A DNA stretch of 64,000 nt from Vibrio sp. SNU_ST1 (GTDB lineage: Bacteria; Pseudomonadota; Gammaproteobacteria; Enterobacterales; Vibrionaceae), in NCBI RefSeq assembly GCF_030563405.1, contig NZ_CP130749.1:62001-126000 (forward strand), written 5' to 3'. The position numbers were made by a program, and so were the translations under genes. Within the stretch, counting starts at the first letter, position 1. Each line of letters starts with the position of its first letter. Positions 1 through 8,141 of the stretch are shown in pieces. Under the pieces are notes generated by a model. That model made no database searches and was not told the origin of the DNA. It was given only the letters and a program-made list of their open reading frames with translations.

Positions 1-602
1 CTGTTCCTAAATACGTGTATGACGCAGGCGTAAAAACCTTCGCTGACCTTGCAAAAAATGCCGACAAATTTAAAGACCGCATCTACGGTATTGAGCCGGG
101 CAACGATGGCAACCGTCTAATCCAGTCAATGATCGACTCAGACGCTTTTGGCTTGAAAGATTTCAGCTTAGTTGAATCAAGTGAAGCGGGCATGGTATCG
201 CAAGTATCTCGCGCTGCTCGTCGTAGCCAGTGGATCGTTTATCTAGGTTGGGCACCGCACCCAATGAACAGCAACGTTGAGATGGAATACCTATCAGGTG
301 GTGACGACTTCTTCGGCCCGAACTACGGCGGCGCGAATGTTTACACCAATGTTCGTTCAAACTACGTGTCTGAGTGTGCAAACGTCGGTCAACTTCTGCA
401 AAACCTAGAGTTCACTCTAGAGATGGAAAACCAGTTGATGGAAGAGATTCTTAACCAAAAAGTGAAGCCAGAAAAAGCGGCGCAACAGTGGTTAAACGCT
501 AACCCACAACAAGTTGAAGCTTGGTTAGACAACGTAAAAACGCATAAAGGTGAATCAGCGACGCAAGCGGTTACTGAATACCTAAAACAAGTTAAAGCTT
601 AG
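1..602 (+). CDS. choX: choline/glycine-betaine ABC transporter substrate-binding protein, 5' partial
   Basis: This is the C-terminal part of a periplasmic binding protein. The frame is open from the first base (codons from position 3), so the start and signal peptide lie outside the window. The visible 199 or so residues match the type II glycine-betaine/choline binding fold, with conserved stretches around IEPGNDGN and YLGWAPHPMN near the ligand site. It would capture choline or betaine and hand it to the ChoW permease encoded downstream. Vibrio annotation often calls this gene proX, because the operon resembles betIBA-proXWV. The ligand is inferred from the ChoV-type ATPase and is not proved here. 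Confidence 0.88.
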   Translation, partial: VPKYVYDAGVKTFADLAKNADKFKDRIYGIEPGNDGNRLIQSMIDSDAFGLKDFSLVESSEAGMVSQVSRAARRSQWIVYLGWAPHPMNSNVEMEYLSGGDDFFGPNYGGANVYTNVRSNYVSECANVGQLLQNLEFTLEMENQLMEEILNQKVKPEKAAQQWLNANPQQVEAWLDNVKTHKGESATQAVTEYLKQVKA

Positions 603-649
603 TTTTACCTAGCTATCGATCTATTTATCAAAGCTCTATAAATAAAAAA

Positions 650-691
650 GGTGGGCTTGCCAATTTATCGATTGGTTTGAAGTAGCCCACC
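650..691 (+). other. intercistronic stem-loop between choX and choW
   Basis: An 8-bp outer stem (GGTGGGCT at 650-657 with AGCCCACC at 684-691) encloses a 5-bp inner stem (CCAAT 660-664 with ATTGG 671-675). No T-run follows, so it is not a classical terminator. Hairpins placed after the binding-protein gene often stabilise the upstream mRNA or lower expression of the permease genes. That role is inferred. Confidence 0.6.
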
Positions 692-710
692 CATAATAAA
701 AGGCAATATT

Positions 711-1553
711 GTGAATTTTATTACGGAAAACAAAATCCCTGTTGGTCAATGGATGGAAGCGGGTGTTGATTGGTTAACGATCAATGCAGCAGGATTCTTT
801 GACGCTATTTCGATTTTTTTAGAAACCGTCATTATGTTTTTAGTCGATGTATTTAAGTGGATGCCGCCGGCTTTACCAATCGTTATTACTGCGGCGATTG
901 CATGGTATTTACACCGTAAACCCTCGCTTGTGATTTTCGTGGTTGCAGCCTTGCTAACCATTTTAAACCTTGGCTACTGGCAAGAAATGCTGGAAACCTT
1001 TGTCCTCGTGTTTGCAGCGACAACGATTTCCGTATTAATTGGAGTTCCAGTTGGCATTATGGCCGCGCATCGCCCTTGGTTATATACGGTGCTTAGACCC
1101 ATCCTTGATTTAATGCAGACGGTTCCAACGTTTGTGTATCTGATTCCGACTTTGGTTTTATTCGGTTTAGGTATCGTTCCTGGCTTAATCTCGACCATCA
1201 TATTCGCCATTGCCGCGCCAATTCGTTTGACCTACTTAGGCGTCACCAAAGTGCCTGAAGAGTTGATTGAAGCGGGTAAAGCTTTTGGTGCGAGCCGCAT
1301 GAAATTGCTGATGAAGGTGGAATTACCGGCCGCTTTACCAAGCATTATGGCGGGTGTAACCCAATGTATTATGTTGTCGCTTTCGATGGTGGTTATCGCC
1401 GCTCTTGTCGGTGCTGATGGACTTGGTAAACCTGTTGTTCGCGCATTGAACACAGTGAACATCTCACAAGGTTTTGAAGCAGGATTGGCGATCGTATTAG
1501 TCGCTATCATTCTGGATCGCTTGTGCAAAACACCAAACCAGAAGGAAGCTTAA
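711..1553 (+). CDS. choW: choline/betaine ABC transporter permease
   Basis: A 280-residue inner-membrane permease of the ProW/ChoW type. The start is GTG at 711, preceded by AAAAGG. Several hydrophobic helices are visible, and the MetI-like transport domain spans roughly residues 90-270. The EAA-loop-like segment (ELIEAGKAFGASRMKLLMKV) contacts the ATPase. Length fits ChoW. It sits between the binding-protein gene and the ATPase gene, with only 2 bases before the next start, so choW and choV are translated from one mRNA. Confidence 0.9.
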   Translation: MNFITENKIPVGQWMEAGVDWLTINAAGFFDAISIFLETVIMFLVDVFKWMPPALPIVITAAIAWYLHRKPSLVIFVVAALLTILNLGYWQEMLETFVLVFAATTISVLIGVPVGIMAAHRPWLYTVLRPILDLMQTVPTFVYLIPTLVLFGLGIVPGLISTIIFAIAAPIRLTYLGVTKVPEELIEAGKAFGASRMKLLMKVELPAALPSIMAGVTQCIMLSLSMVVIAALVGADGLGKPVVRALNTVNISQGFEAGLAIVLVAIILDRLCKTPNQKEA

Positions 1554-1555
1554 TC

Positions 1556-2770
1556 ATGTCTATCTCTCAGGAACAAAAGTCTATGGATGCGATTACCATT
1601 AAAAACCTCGATGTTGTGTTTGGTGATAAGCCGAAGCAAGCGCTTGAGCTGCTCGACCAAGGTAAAACTCGCCAAGAGATCATCGATGAAACTGGCCAAG
1701 TCGTTGGCGTAGATAATGTGTCGCTGACCGTTGAAGAAGGCGAGATTTGTGTGCTGATGGGCCTGTCAGGCTCAGGTAAATCTTCTTTATTGCGTGCGGT
1801 GAATGGCTTGAATGAGATCAGCCGTGGTTCATTGGCGATCAAAGATGGAGACAAGCTGGTTGATTTAGGAGAACAGTGCGACGAAGCGACCTTACGTCAT
1901 CTTCGTACTCACCGTGTTTCGATGGTGTTCCAAAAATTTGCCCTAATGCCTTGGTTAAACGTGTTAGATAACGTGGCGTTTGGTCTTGAAATGCAAGGTG
2001 TAGCCAAAGATGTTCGTCGTGCTAAAGCGCGTGAACAGCTTGAAATGGTGGGTTTGGCAGAGTGGGAAACCAAGTATCCTCATGAGCTCTCTGGCGGTAT
2101 GCAGCAACGTGTTGGTTTGGCGCGTGCATTCGCGATGGATACTGACATTCTTCTTATGGATGAACCGTTTTCAGCGCTTGATCCGCTGATTCGTGCGCAG
2201 TTGCAAGATGAGCTAATCTTATTGCAAAACAAGCTTAACAAAACGATTCTGTTCGTGAGTCATGATTTAGATGAAGCACTAAAGATAGGTAATAACATTG
2301 CTATCATGGAATCAGGCAAACTGATTCAACACGGTAAGCCTGAAGAGATCGTACTTACGCCAAAAACAGAATACGTGAAAGATTTTGTCGCACACACTAA
2401 CCCGTTGAACGTACTCAAAGGTCGTTCGTTGATGCAGCCTCTGGATTCTTTGAAACAAGAAGATGAAAGTTGGAAGATCTGTGACTCTAAAGACTTATGG
2501 ATTGAGCAGAATGAAGGTACTTTGTCTGTAAAAGGTGAATCGACTTTAGCGCTTGTTGAGTGGAACGAATCTGACGATTTAACGGCTATCAGCGCGTCAA
2601 GTGTTGTAGTGGCAAGTCCAGAGATCGGCATGCGCGATGCGATTAAACTGAAACAGCTAAGTAATCACCCAATTTTGCTGGTGGAAGACAATAAACTGGT
2701 CGGTATTTTGGATAACAGTGAATTTTATAATGCGCTTACTGGTAACTTTCAGATGAATACAGCCGCGTAA
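1556..2770 (+). CDS. choV: choline/betaine ABC transporter ATP-binding protein
   Basis: The 404-residue ATPase energises the ChoW permease. Walker A (GLSGSGKSS), the Q-loop (FQKFALMPW), signature (LSGGMQQR), Walker B (ILLMDEP) and the switch histidine (VSHDLDEA) are all present, followed by a C-terminal extension with CBS-like character. The inserted N-terminal segment (residues 10-45) is typical of the ChoV/ProV group. I chose ATG 1556 because AAGGAAG lies about 8 bases upstream. An in-frame ATG at 1523 would overlap choW. A weak stem followed by T residues lies near 2783-2808. Confidence 0.9.
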   Translation: MSISQEQKSMDAITIKNLDVVFGDKPKQALELLDQGKTRQEIIDETGQVVGVDNVSLTVEEGEICVLMGLSGSGKSSLLRAVNGLNEISRGSLAIKDGDKLVDLGEQCDEATLRHLRTHRVSMVFQKFALMPWLNVLDNVAFGLEMQGVAKDVRRAKAREQLEMVGLAEWETKYPHELSGGMQQRVGLARAFAMDTDILLMDEPFSALDPLIRAQLQDELILLQNKLNKTILFVSHDLDEALKIGNNIAIMESGKLIQHGKPEEIVLTPKTEYVKDFVAHTNPLNVLKGRSLMQPLDSLKQEDESWKICDSKDLWIEQNEGTLSVKGESTLALVEWNESDDLTAISASSVVVASPEIGMRDAIKLKQLSNHPILLVEDNKLVGILDNSEFYNALTGNFQMNTAA

Positions 2771-3133
2771 AATTTCGTTTTTCAGCTTAGCTATTGGGGC
2801 TGGTTTTTTATTGGGTGGAGAGGGTTAAGTCTCTCTACCACTATGATTATTAAAATATATTATTCTTTGAGTTTGTATTCTCTGACTCATTATTTTTGCC
2901 TTCATTGAAGCTTTCATTCCCCCTTCATTAAGCAAAAGTGCCGTACCACGCAAGTTTAGTGGTATAGAAAAGATTGAGAATAGTATTAACATCAGTACAA
3001 TGCGGAAAAATCAATGAAGTAAATTATCAATTTACAGTGTAATTCGGGCGAACCCAAGCTGTTCAGTTTGGAAAATCTCATCGCCACGGCACTGTAAAGT
3101 CACTCACAGTATATTAGTACAAAGGTCTGCATC
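2771..3133. other. intergenic region upstream of the MarR-type gene
   Basis: No gene is supported here. After the choV stop there is a weak stem with a T-run (about 2783-2808). An inverted repeat, TACCAC 2944-2949 with GTGGTA 2959-2964, lies about 180 bp before the regulator start and could be an operator. The remainder is AT-rich promoter-like sequence with no clear promoter match. Confidence 0.5.
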
Positions 3134-3616
3134 TTGGATAAACATGACGAAATCTTGGTCGCTATTCGCCAAATTATTCGCGCTATCGATTTACACTCGA
3201 AAAAGCTGAGTAAAGAGTATGGTTTGACGGGCCCTCAATTGATTTTAATGCGCGCAATCCAAGAGATGGGTAATGTGACGATCAAAGAATTGTCTAATCA
3301 AACTAATGTGAGTCAAGCTACCACAACCACGATCATCGATCGCTTGGAATTGAACGGCTATGTACAACGTGTTCGCAGCTCGTCAGATCGCCGCAAAGTA
3401 CACGCAAACCTGACTGAAAAAGGTCAAGAGCTACTTAACAATGCGCCACCTCCGCTACAAGATAACTTCGTTAAAAAATTCCAAAATTTAGAAGCATGGG
3501 AGCAAAGCCTACTGCTTTCTTCGATGCAACGTGTGTCTGCAATGATGAACGCCGAAGACATCGACGCAGCCCCAGTTCTACAGCTTGAAGGCATTGCAAA
3601 CGTAGCCAAGAGCTAA
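3134..3616 (+). CDS. cosR: MarR-family regulator, CosR/EctR-like
   Basis: A 160-residue winged-helix regulator. The MarR core shows TIKELSNQTNVSQATTTTIIDRLE as recognition helix region and the wing SSSDRRKVHANLT, followed by a C-terminal dimerisation helix. The N-terminus (DKHDEILVAIRQIIRAIDLHSKKLSKEYGLTGPQ in outline) resembles EctR/CosR proteins, which control ectoine and betaine genes in vibrios. Its position between choXWV and ectABC agrees. The start is TTG at 3134 with AAAGG upstream. The CosR identity is inferred from similarity and context. A strong terminator follows. Confidence 0.72.
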   Translation: MDKHDEILVAIRQIIRAIDLHSKKLSKEYGLTGPQLILMRAIQEMGNVTIKELSNQTNVSQATTTTIIDRLELNGYVQRVRSSSDRRKVHANLTEKGQELLNNAPPPLQDNFVKKFQNLEAWEQSLLLSSMQRVSAMMNAEDIDAAPVLQLEGIANVAKS

Positions 3617-3661
3617 CGTAGTTTTAAATTGTCTAGCTAAAAAAAGTTTAAAGAGTTATAC

Positions 3662-3688
3662 AATGGTCGCATTAAGCGGCCATTTTTT
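3662..3688 (+). terminator. intrinsic terminator after the MarR gene
   Basis: A 9-bp stem (AATGGTCGC 3662-3670 with GCGGCCATT 3676-3684, one G-T pair), a 5-base loop, and a T-run. Confidence 0.85.
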
Positions 3689-4052
3689 GATCTCGGCCTC
3701 CCAACTTTTCTGACTTTACTAATAAAAACCATCTTTTAGTTGTAGCCTATCGATATAAACTAAGGTTTTCGAAAGACTAAGTATCAAGCGAAGGTATCTA
3801 TATAGGCTATTGCATCAAGTTTATGCTGACATATGATGTTCTTCTCCTTGTGCCCCCCCCGCTTCTAAGCGACAAAACTTTTTTCAAGATAATCGCATGC
3901 CATAAAACGAAAAGAACAGCCTTAAATGGCTTGTTTGATACCTTAAAATGGCCAAATTAGGGTGTTTTAAGTTGCTGTTTTCGTTGGTTTTTAATTTGAT
4001 GTTTTCTTAAGATCACAATGGTAGTCTTAGCTTGATTTCTTTAGGGGGCTAA
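3689..4052. other. long leader region upstream of the qnr-like gene
   Basis: No gene is supported. The region holds a run of eight C residues at about 3853-3860. The qnrS-type genes are known to be quinolone-inducible independently of LexA through a long upstream segment. I see no LexA box (CTGT-N8-ACAG) here, which fits that mode. Confidence 0.5.
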
Positions 4053-4709
4053 ATGGACACCAATAACAGCACTTATCATCAGCACAGTTTTGCTCAGCAA
4101 GATCTATCAGAGCTTACATTTACAGCCTGTACGTTTATCCGCTGTGATTTCAGACGTTCGAACTTGCGTGATGCAACGTTTATTAACTGTAAGTTTATTG
4201 AACAAGGCGATATTGAGGGATGCCACTTTGATATTGCCGATTTACGAGACGCAAGTTTCCAGAATTGCCAGTTGGCGATGGCGAACTTTAGTAATGCGAA
4301 TTGCTATGGGATTGAGCTGCGTGAATGCGACTTAAAAGGAGCGAATTTTACTCGTGCTAACTTTGCCAATCAAGTAAGCAATAGGATGTACTTTTGCTCT
4401 GCGTATATTACAGGCTGTAACCTGTCATACGCGAACTTGGAGCAGGCCTGCTTGGAAAAGTGTGAGTTGTTTGAAAACCGCTGGATAGGGGCTTACCTCG
4501 GCGGTGCGTCACTGAAAGAGTCTGATCTCAGCCGAGGCGTGTTCTCGGAAGACGTATGGGGGCAATTCAGTATGCAGGGGGCTAACTTGTGTCATGCGGA
4601 ATTAGAAGGGTTAGACCCTCGCAAAGTGGATACGACAGGGATTAAGATTGTCGCTTGGCAACAAGAACAGCTGCTTGAAACCATGGGTATTGTTGTGATG
4701 CCTGATTGA
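4053..4709 (+). CDS. qnr: chromosomal pentapeptide-repeat Qnr protein, QnrS-like
   Basis: A 218-residue protein made almost wholly of pentapeptide repeats (A/C-D/N-L/F-x-x), with the family's usual length and C-terminal helix. Blocks such as EQGDIEGCHFDIADLRDASF and VSNRMYFCSA match QnrS1 as I remember it nearly residue for residue. Qnr proteins bind DNA gyrase and topoisomerase IV and relieve quinolone inhibition. ATG 4053 follows a strong AGGGGG site. There is no integron or IS sign next to it and a terminator follows, so it is a resident single gene. It probably corresponds to the QnrVS-type genes of V. splendidus. Confidence 0.93.
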   Translation: MDTNNSTYHQHSFAQQDLSELTFTACTFIRCDFRRSNLRDATFINCKFIEQGDIEGCHFDIADLRDASFQNCQLAMANFSNANCYGIELRECDLKGANFTRANFANQVSNRMYFCSAYITGCNLSYANLEQACLEKCELFENRWIGAYLGGASLKESDLSRGVFSEDVWGQFSMQGANLCHAELEGLDPRKVDTTGIKIVAWQQEQLLETMGIVVMPD

Positions 4710-4789
4710 TTGGTTTTCTAATTCTGCATATCACGCTGTAAAACTCGGTTGTCGTATCACTCGGTGTAATCAACCACAGCCGTTAGAAG

Positions 4790-4820
4790 AAAAGCCCAAA
4801 GCTAATAACTTTGGGCTTTT
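4790..4820. terminator. bidirectional terminator after qnr
   Basis: A perfect 12-bp stem, AAAAGCCCAAAG (4790-4801) with CTTTGGGCTTTT (4809-4820), with A/T flanks on both sides. Confidence 0.9.
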
Positions 4821-4944
4821 CCGTATCTGGAGTCCGTAACCTGCAATTTATCAAAGCGACTCCTCAAACTGAGAGCGAAATAATCTTGTGAGTCTTTCGG
4901 TTTGATATACTCAGTGTTCATTCGATTAAGATGATGGAGATGAT

Positions 4945-5205
4945 ATGTCGAAAACCGCGAAGATCATTAATGAAGATAAATTGCTTAAGAAAGCTCTGGA
5001 AGTCGGCTCTAAAATGGCAAAGTTACAAGGCTTTGATTTGCCACACTCATCTCAACCTATAAAAGTTAAGGCTGTGTACTTGTTTCTTGTTGGAGTTAAT
5101 CAGATCACGCCTTTACCTGAAAGTAAGCTTGATGGCGCGAATATTAAGAAGCGTTTAGCACTATGGATCCACAAGGCTCTGCCTGATAATGATCCCCTGA
5201 AGTAA
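4945..5205 (+). CDS. DUF5062 family small protein
   Basis: An 86-residue soluble protein with no signal peptide or membrane helix, rich in lysine. It resembles the short DUF5062 proteins found in Vibrio genomes. Function is unknown. ATG 4945 has GGAG upstream. It stands alone between two terminators, so it is a single-gene unit. Confidence 0.7.
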   Translation: MSKTAKIINEDKLLKKALEVGSKMAKLQGFDLPHSSQPIKVKAVYLFLVGVNQITPLPESKLDGANIKKRLALWIHKALPDNDPLK

Positions 5206-5270
5206 TTCGCGATTAACTCAAGTGATTCGAATTTGTTTCTTTTGGTTTATTGCCAATTTATGTTTACTTG

Positions 5271-5302
5271 AAAAACCTAGCTATCTCACGCTAGGTTTTT
5301 TT
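5271..5302. terminator. terminator after the DUF5062 gene
   Basis: AAAAACCTAGC (5271-5281) pairs with GCTAGGTTTTT (5290-5300) around an 8-base loop, followed by more T. A hairpin with the same AAAAACCTAG arm lies at 8038, on the other side of the ect genes. Confidence 0.85.
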
Positions 5303-5527
5303 GTTTTAGGTATCTGCGTTTCAATATTAGAGCCTAAGCCATCTCTTTTTAGAGCGTCACTGTTTACCTTATTTAGTATTGGAGTCGTCGATATTTTTGC
5401 TGATTCCTACCCTTCCTACTCAGGCACTTGAACGCTGTATTTTATGAATTGCACTAACGATTTTCTTTCGTCTATTCCCTTGAAGACTTTCAAATTTATA
5501 CCGACCCAATAAATACATTAGAACTCA

Positions 5528-5595
5528 AAGTATTGTTTAATACATACAATACTTATGTAAGTGTGATCTGTGTCGCTAAAATTTGATTTTTAGCG
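5528..5595. promoter_or_regulatory. two palindromes upstream of ectA, candidate operators
   Basis: The first repeat is perfect: AAGTATTGT (5528-5536) and ACAATACTT (5546-5554) around a 9-base spacer. The second is CGCTAAAA (5574-5581) and TTTTAGCG (5588-5595). Both lie within 150 bp of the ectA start. The first has the size of a MarR-dimer site, so the CosR-like protein at 3134 is the obvious candidate ligand. This is inference. Confidence 0.5.
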
Positions 5596-5674
5596 CTAAT
5601 ATGTTGATCTTTGTGTGCGGGAAATGCTCATAATTAAAAGGAATTTAATTAGAGTTCAAAGGAAATGTCTCGGT

Positions 5675-6208
5675 ATGATTACGTCAGCGCCTTGGATCTT
5701 GTATCCAGAGGTTGTAGAAAAAATGATTGAAAAATGGAATTTTCGTGAGCCAGAAGTTTCGGATGGCAACAATATTTATCAATTAATTTCAGAGTGCCCT
5801 CCATTAGATACTAACTCTTCATATTGCAATTTCTTGCAGTCTACTCACTTTAGTAAAACTTGTATTTTAGTGGAGCATGAAGGTGACCTTGCTGGCTTTA
5901 TTTCTAGTTATCAAAAACCCAGTGAGCCCAATGTTCTCTTTATTTGGCAAGTGGCGGTGGCGCCTAAGTTTAGAGGCAATGCTTTAGCCTACAAGATGCT
6001 AAACACCTTACTTAAACGAGAGGGTTTAAAGAGCATTGAAGCGATAGAAACGACTATCACTAAATCAAACCAAGCGTCTTGGGCATTGTTCAAAAAGCTG
6101 GACGAAAAAAACGGTAACACCGGGAAAGTGACTACTTTCTTAGATGAAAATCTTCACTTTAACGGGCAGCACGATACCGAATACCTCTATCGAATCCTCC
6201 TTAAATAA
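5675..6208 (+). CDS. ectA: L-2,4-diaminobutyrate N-gamma-acetyltransferase
   Basis: EctA acetylates diaminobutyrate with acetyl-CoA in the second step of ectoine synthesis. The GNAT core is visible: the substrate segment LISECPPLDTNSSYCN (about residues 40-55) and the acetyl-CoA loop in VAVAPKFRGNALAYKML. I placed the start at ATG 5675 (177 residues), because AAAGGAA lies upstream and homologues begin at this SAPW segment. A GTG at 5615 would add 20 poorly conserved residues. It is the first gene of ectABC. Confidence 0.93.
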   Translation: MITSAPWILYPEVVEKMIEKWNFREPEVSDGNNIYQLISECPPLDTNSSYCNFLQSTHFSKTCILVEHEGDLAGFISSYQKPSEPNVLFIWQVAVAPKFRGNALAYKMLNTLLKREGLKSIEAIETTITKSNQASWALFKKLDEKNGNTGKVTTFLDENLHFNGQHDTEYLYRILLK

Positions 6209-6243
6209 TCAAACACTTATAGGAATTAAATAACGGCATTATC

Positions 6244-7509
6244 ATGGATATTTTTAAAAAGCAGGAATCTAACGTACGTTCATACTCGAATAGTTTTCCA
6301 GTTACTTTTAGTAAATCAAAAGGCTGCTGGCTTGAAACAAAACAAGGTGATCGTTACATTGATTTTCTTGCTGGAGCAGGATCTCTCAATTACGGTCACA
6401 ACAATCCAATACTTAAGCAAGCCTTGCTTGATTACATTGAAATGGATGGGATTACGCACGGTTTAGATATGCATTCAGAAGCCAAAGCTGAATTCTTAGA
6501 AGCGCTTACTCGCTTAATTCTAGAACCAAGAGATCTCAATTATAAAGTTCAATTTACAGGCCCAACAGGAACTAATGCCGTTGAAGCCGCGATTAAATTG
6601 GCTAAAAAAGTGAAAGGCCGAAGCAGCATTGTAGCGTTTACCAATGGTTTTCATGGTTGTACTGCAGGTGCACTGGCTGCTACGGGTAACCAACATCATA
6701 GACAAGGCGCGGGTTCAAACCTTAACAACGTTACGCGCTTGCCATTTGAGGGTTATGCTGGCATTGATGGATTAAAATTGTTCGAAACGATGTTAGCTGA
6801 TAATTCTGCCGGTATGGATAAGCCAGCAGCCGTCTTATTGGAAACGGTTCAAGGTGAAGGCGGATTGAATGTCGCTTCAAATGAGTGGCTACAGCGCTTA
6901 AGTAAAATTTGTAAAGCCCACGATATCTTACTTATTGTCGATGATATCCAAGCGGGTTGCGGTCGAACGGGTACGTTCTTTAGCTTTGAACCTTCAGGTA
7001 TCAAGCCAGATATAGTCACGCTGTCTAAGTCGATAAGTGGTTATGGCTTACCGATGGCCGTCGTTTTATTAAAGCCTGAATTAGACAAATGGCAGCCGGG
7101 AGAGCACAACGGCACCTTCCGTGGTAATAACCATGCGTTCGTTACCGCTACGAAAGCGATAGAAATGTATTGGTCAAATAATGATTTTGAAAATCATATT
7201 CAACGTAGCTCAAGCATGGTCGATGATGTCATTCAACGCAATATCAAGCGTTTCCCAGAGCTATTCGTTCAACGTAAGGGACGTGGAATGATGATTGGCA
7301 TTGAATGTAAAGATGGAAACACGGCTGACGAAATTGCCAAAACGTGTTTTGAAAACGGTATGGTCATTGAAACAGCTGGCCCTAACGATGAAATAGTGAA
7401 GTTCTTTTGCCCACTGACTATATCTGAATCGGAACTGATGCAAGGTTTAACCATCTTCGAAGATTCAGTAGAAATTGTAGCAACTAAGTATTTCAAGAAA
7501 GTATCGTAA
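6244..7509 (+). CDS. ectB: diaminobutyrate--2-oxoglutarate transaminase
   Basis: EctB makes L-2,4-diaminobutyrate from aspartate semialdehyde using glutamate. At 421 residues it has the length usual for the family. Class III aminotransferase marks are clear: [18 protein letters not shown], the PLP-aspartate in [14 protein letters not shown], and the Schiff-base lysine in [12 protein letters not shown]. It lies 35 bp after ectA and 13 bp before ectC, so the three genes form one operon. Confidence 0.95.
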   Translation: MDIFKKQESNVRSYSNSFPVTFSKSKGCWLETKQGDRYIDFLAGAGSLNYGHNNPILKQALLDYIEMDGITHGLDMHSEAKAEFLEALTRLILEPRDLNYKVQFTGPTGTNAVEAAIKLAKKVKGRSSIVAFTNGFHGCTAGALAATGNQHHRQGAGSNLNNVTRLPFEGYAGIDGLKLFETMLADNSAGMDKPAAVLLETVQGEGGLNVASNEWLQRLSKICKAHDILLIVDDIQAGCGRTGTFFSFEPSGIKPDIVTLSKSISGYGLPMAVVLLKPELDKWQPGEHNGTFRGNNHAFVTATKAIEMYWSNNDFENHIQRSSSMVDDVIQRNIKRFPELFVQRKGRGMMIGIECKDGNTADEIAKTCFENGMVIETAGPNDEIVKFFCPLTISESELMQGLTIFEDSVEIVATKYFKKVS

Positions 7510-7522
7510 TAGGGACAGTAAA

Positions 7523-7909
7523 ATGATTGTTAGAACACTTGATGAATGTCGCAATAGCGAAAGACGTATTGTTTCGGATAATTGGGAAAGTACTCGCATG
7601 TTGTTGAAAGATGACAACATGGGTTTTTCATTTCATATCACGACAATTTATGAAGCGACGGAAACACATATTCATTACCAAAACCATTTAGAATCAGTAT
7701 ATTGCATGAGTGGTGAAGGCGAAATTGAAGTGGTTGGGGGTGAGACTTATCCCATTAAACCTGGGACGCTTTATATCCTTGATAAGCACGATGAACACTA
7801 TTTACGTGCGTATAAAAACAAAGAAATGGTTATGGCGTGTGTATTCAATCCGCCAATTACTGGCGCTGAAGTTCACGATGAAAACGGCGTTTATCCTCTG
7901 GTTGATTAA
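7523..7909 (+). CDS. ectC: L-ectoine synthase
   Basis: EctC cyclises N-gamma-acetyl-diaminobutyrate to ectoine. The 128-residue length and cupin fold agree, with metal-site residues in [20 protein letters not shown] and [12 protein letters not shown] 7523 follows AGGGAC. In most vibrios a specialised aspartokinase gene follows. Here only a stub of it is found (7989). Confidence 0.95.
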   Translation: MIVRTLDECRNSERRIVSDNWESTRMLLKDDNMGFSFHITTIYEATETHIHYQNHLESVYCMSGEGEIEVVGGETYPIKPGTLYILDKHDEHYLRAYKNKEMVMACVFNPPITGAEVHDENGVYPLVD

Positions 7910-7988
7910 CCGACTTTTTCTGGGGTGAAATCTCACCCCAATTTCCATTTATCTAGTCTTTATTGCTTCTCTATAACTAAGGTCTTTT

Positions 7989-8141
7989 ATGACATTTACC
8001 GTAGAAAAAATCGGCTTTGTTCTCGGTGTTTTATATGAAAAACCTAGCGATTTACCTACTAGGCTTTTTATGGATGGAGCTAAATATAATAGAGTTGGGT
8101 TTTATTCTGAGTTGACGTTATTTGAGGCATCGGAACTGTGA
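7989..8141 (+). pseudogene. remnant of the ectoine-operon aspartokinase gene
   Basis: ATG 7989 opens a 50-codon frame whose first nine residues, MTFTVEKIG, match the conserved start of ectoine-specific aspartokinases (TVEKIGGTSM in homologues I remember). After codon 9 the similarity ends and the frame runs across a terminator hairpin and into the 3' end of the convergent receptor gene. Only about 27 bp of the kinase gene therefore remain. The rest was probably deleted. Aspartyl phosphate for ectoine must then come from another aspartokinase. Confidence 0.6.
8038..8069. terminator. terminator between ectC and the chemoreceptor gene
   Basis: AAAAACCTAG (8038-8047) faces CTAGGCTTTTT (8059-8069). 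It can serve ectABC on the plus strand and the chemoreceptor gene on the minus strand. Confidence 0.7.

Noticed and set aside
3853..3860. C8 tract as a phase-variation switch for qnr
   Set aside because: It lies about 190 bp before the gene, not within a reading frame or between promoter boxes that I can identify.
5222..5431. 69-codon hydrophobic frame on the plus strand
   Set aside because: It runs straight through a strong terminator hairpin (5271-5302) and has no ribosome binding site.
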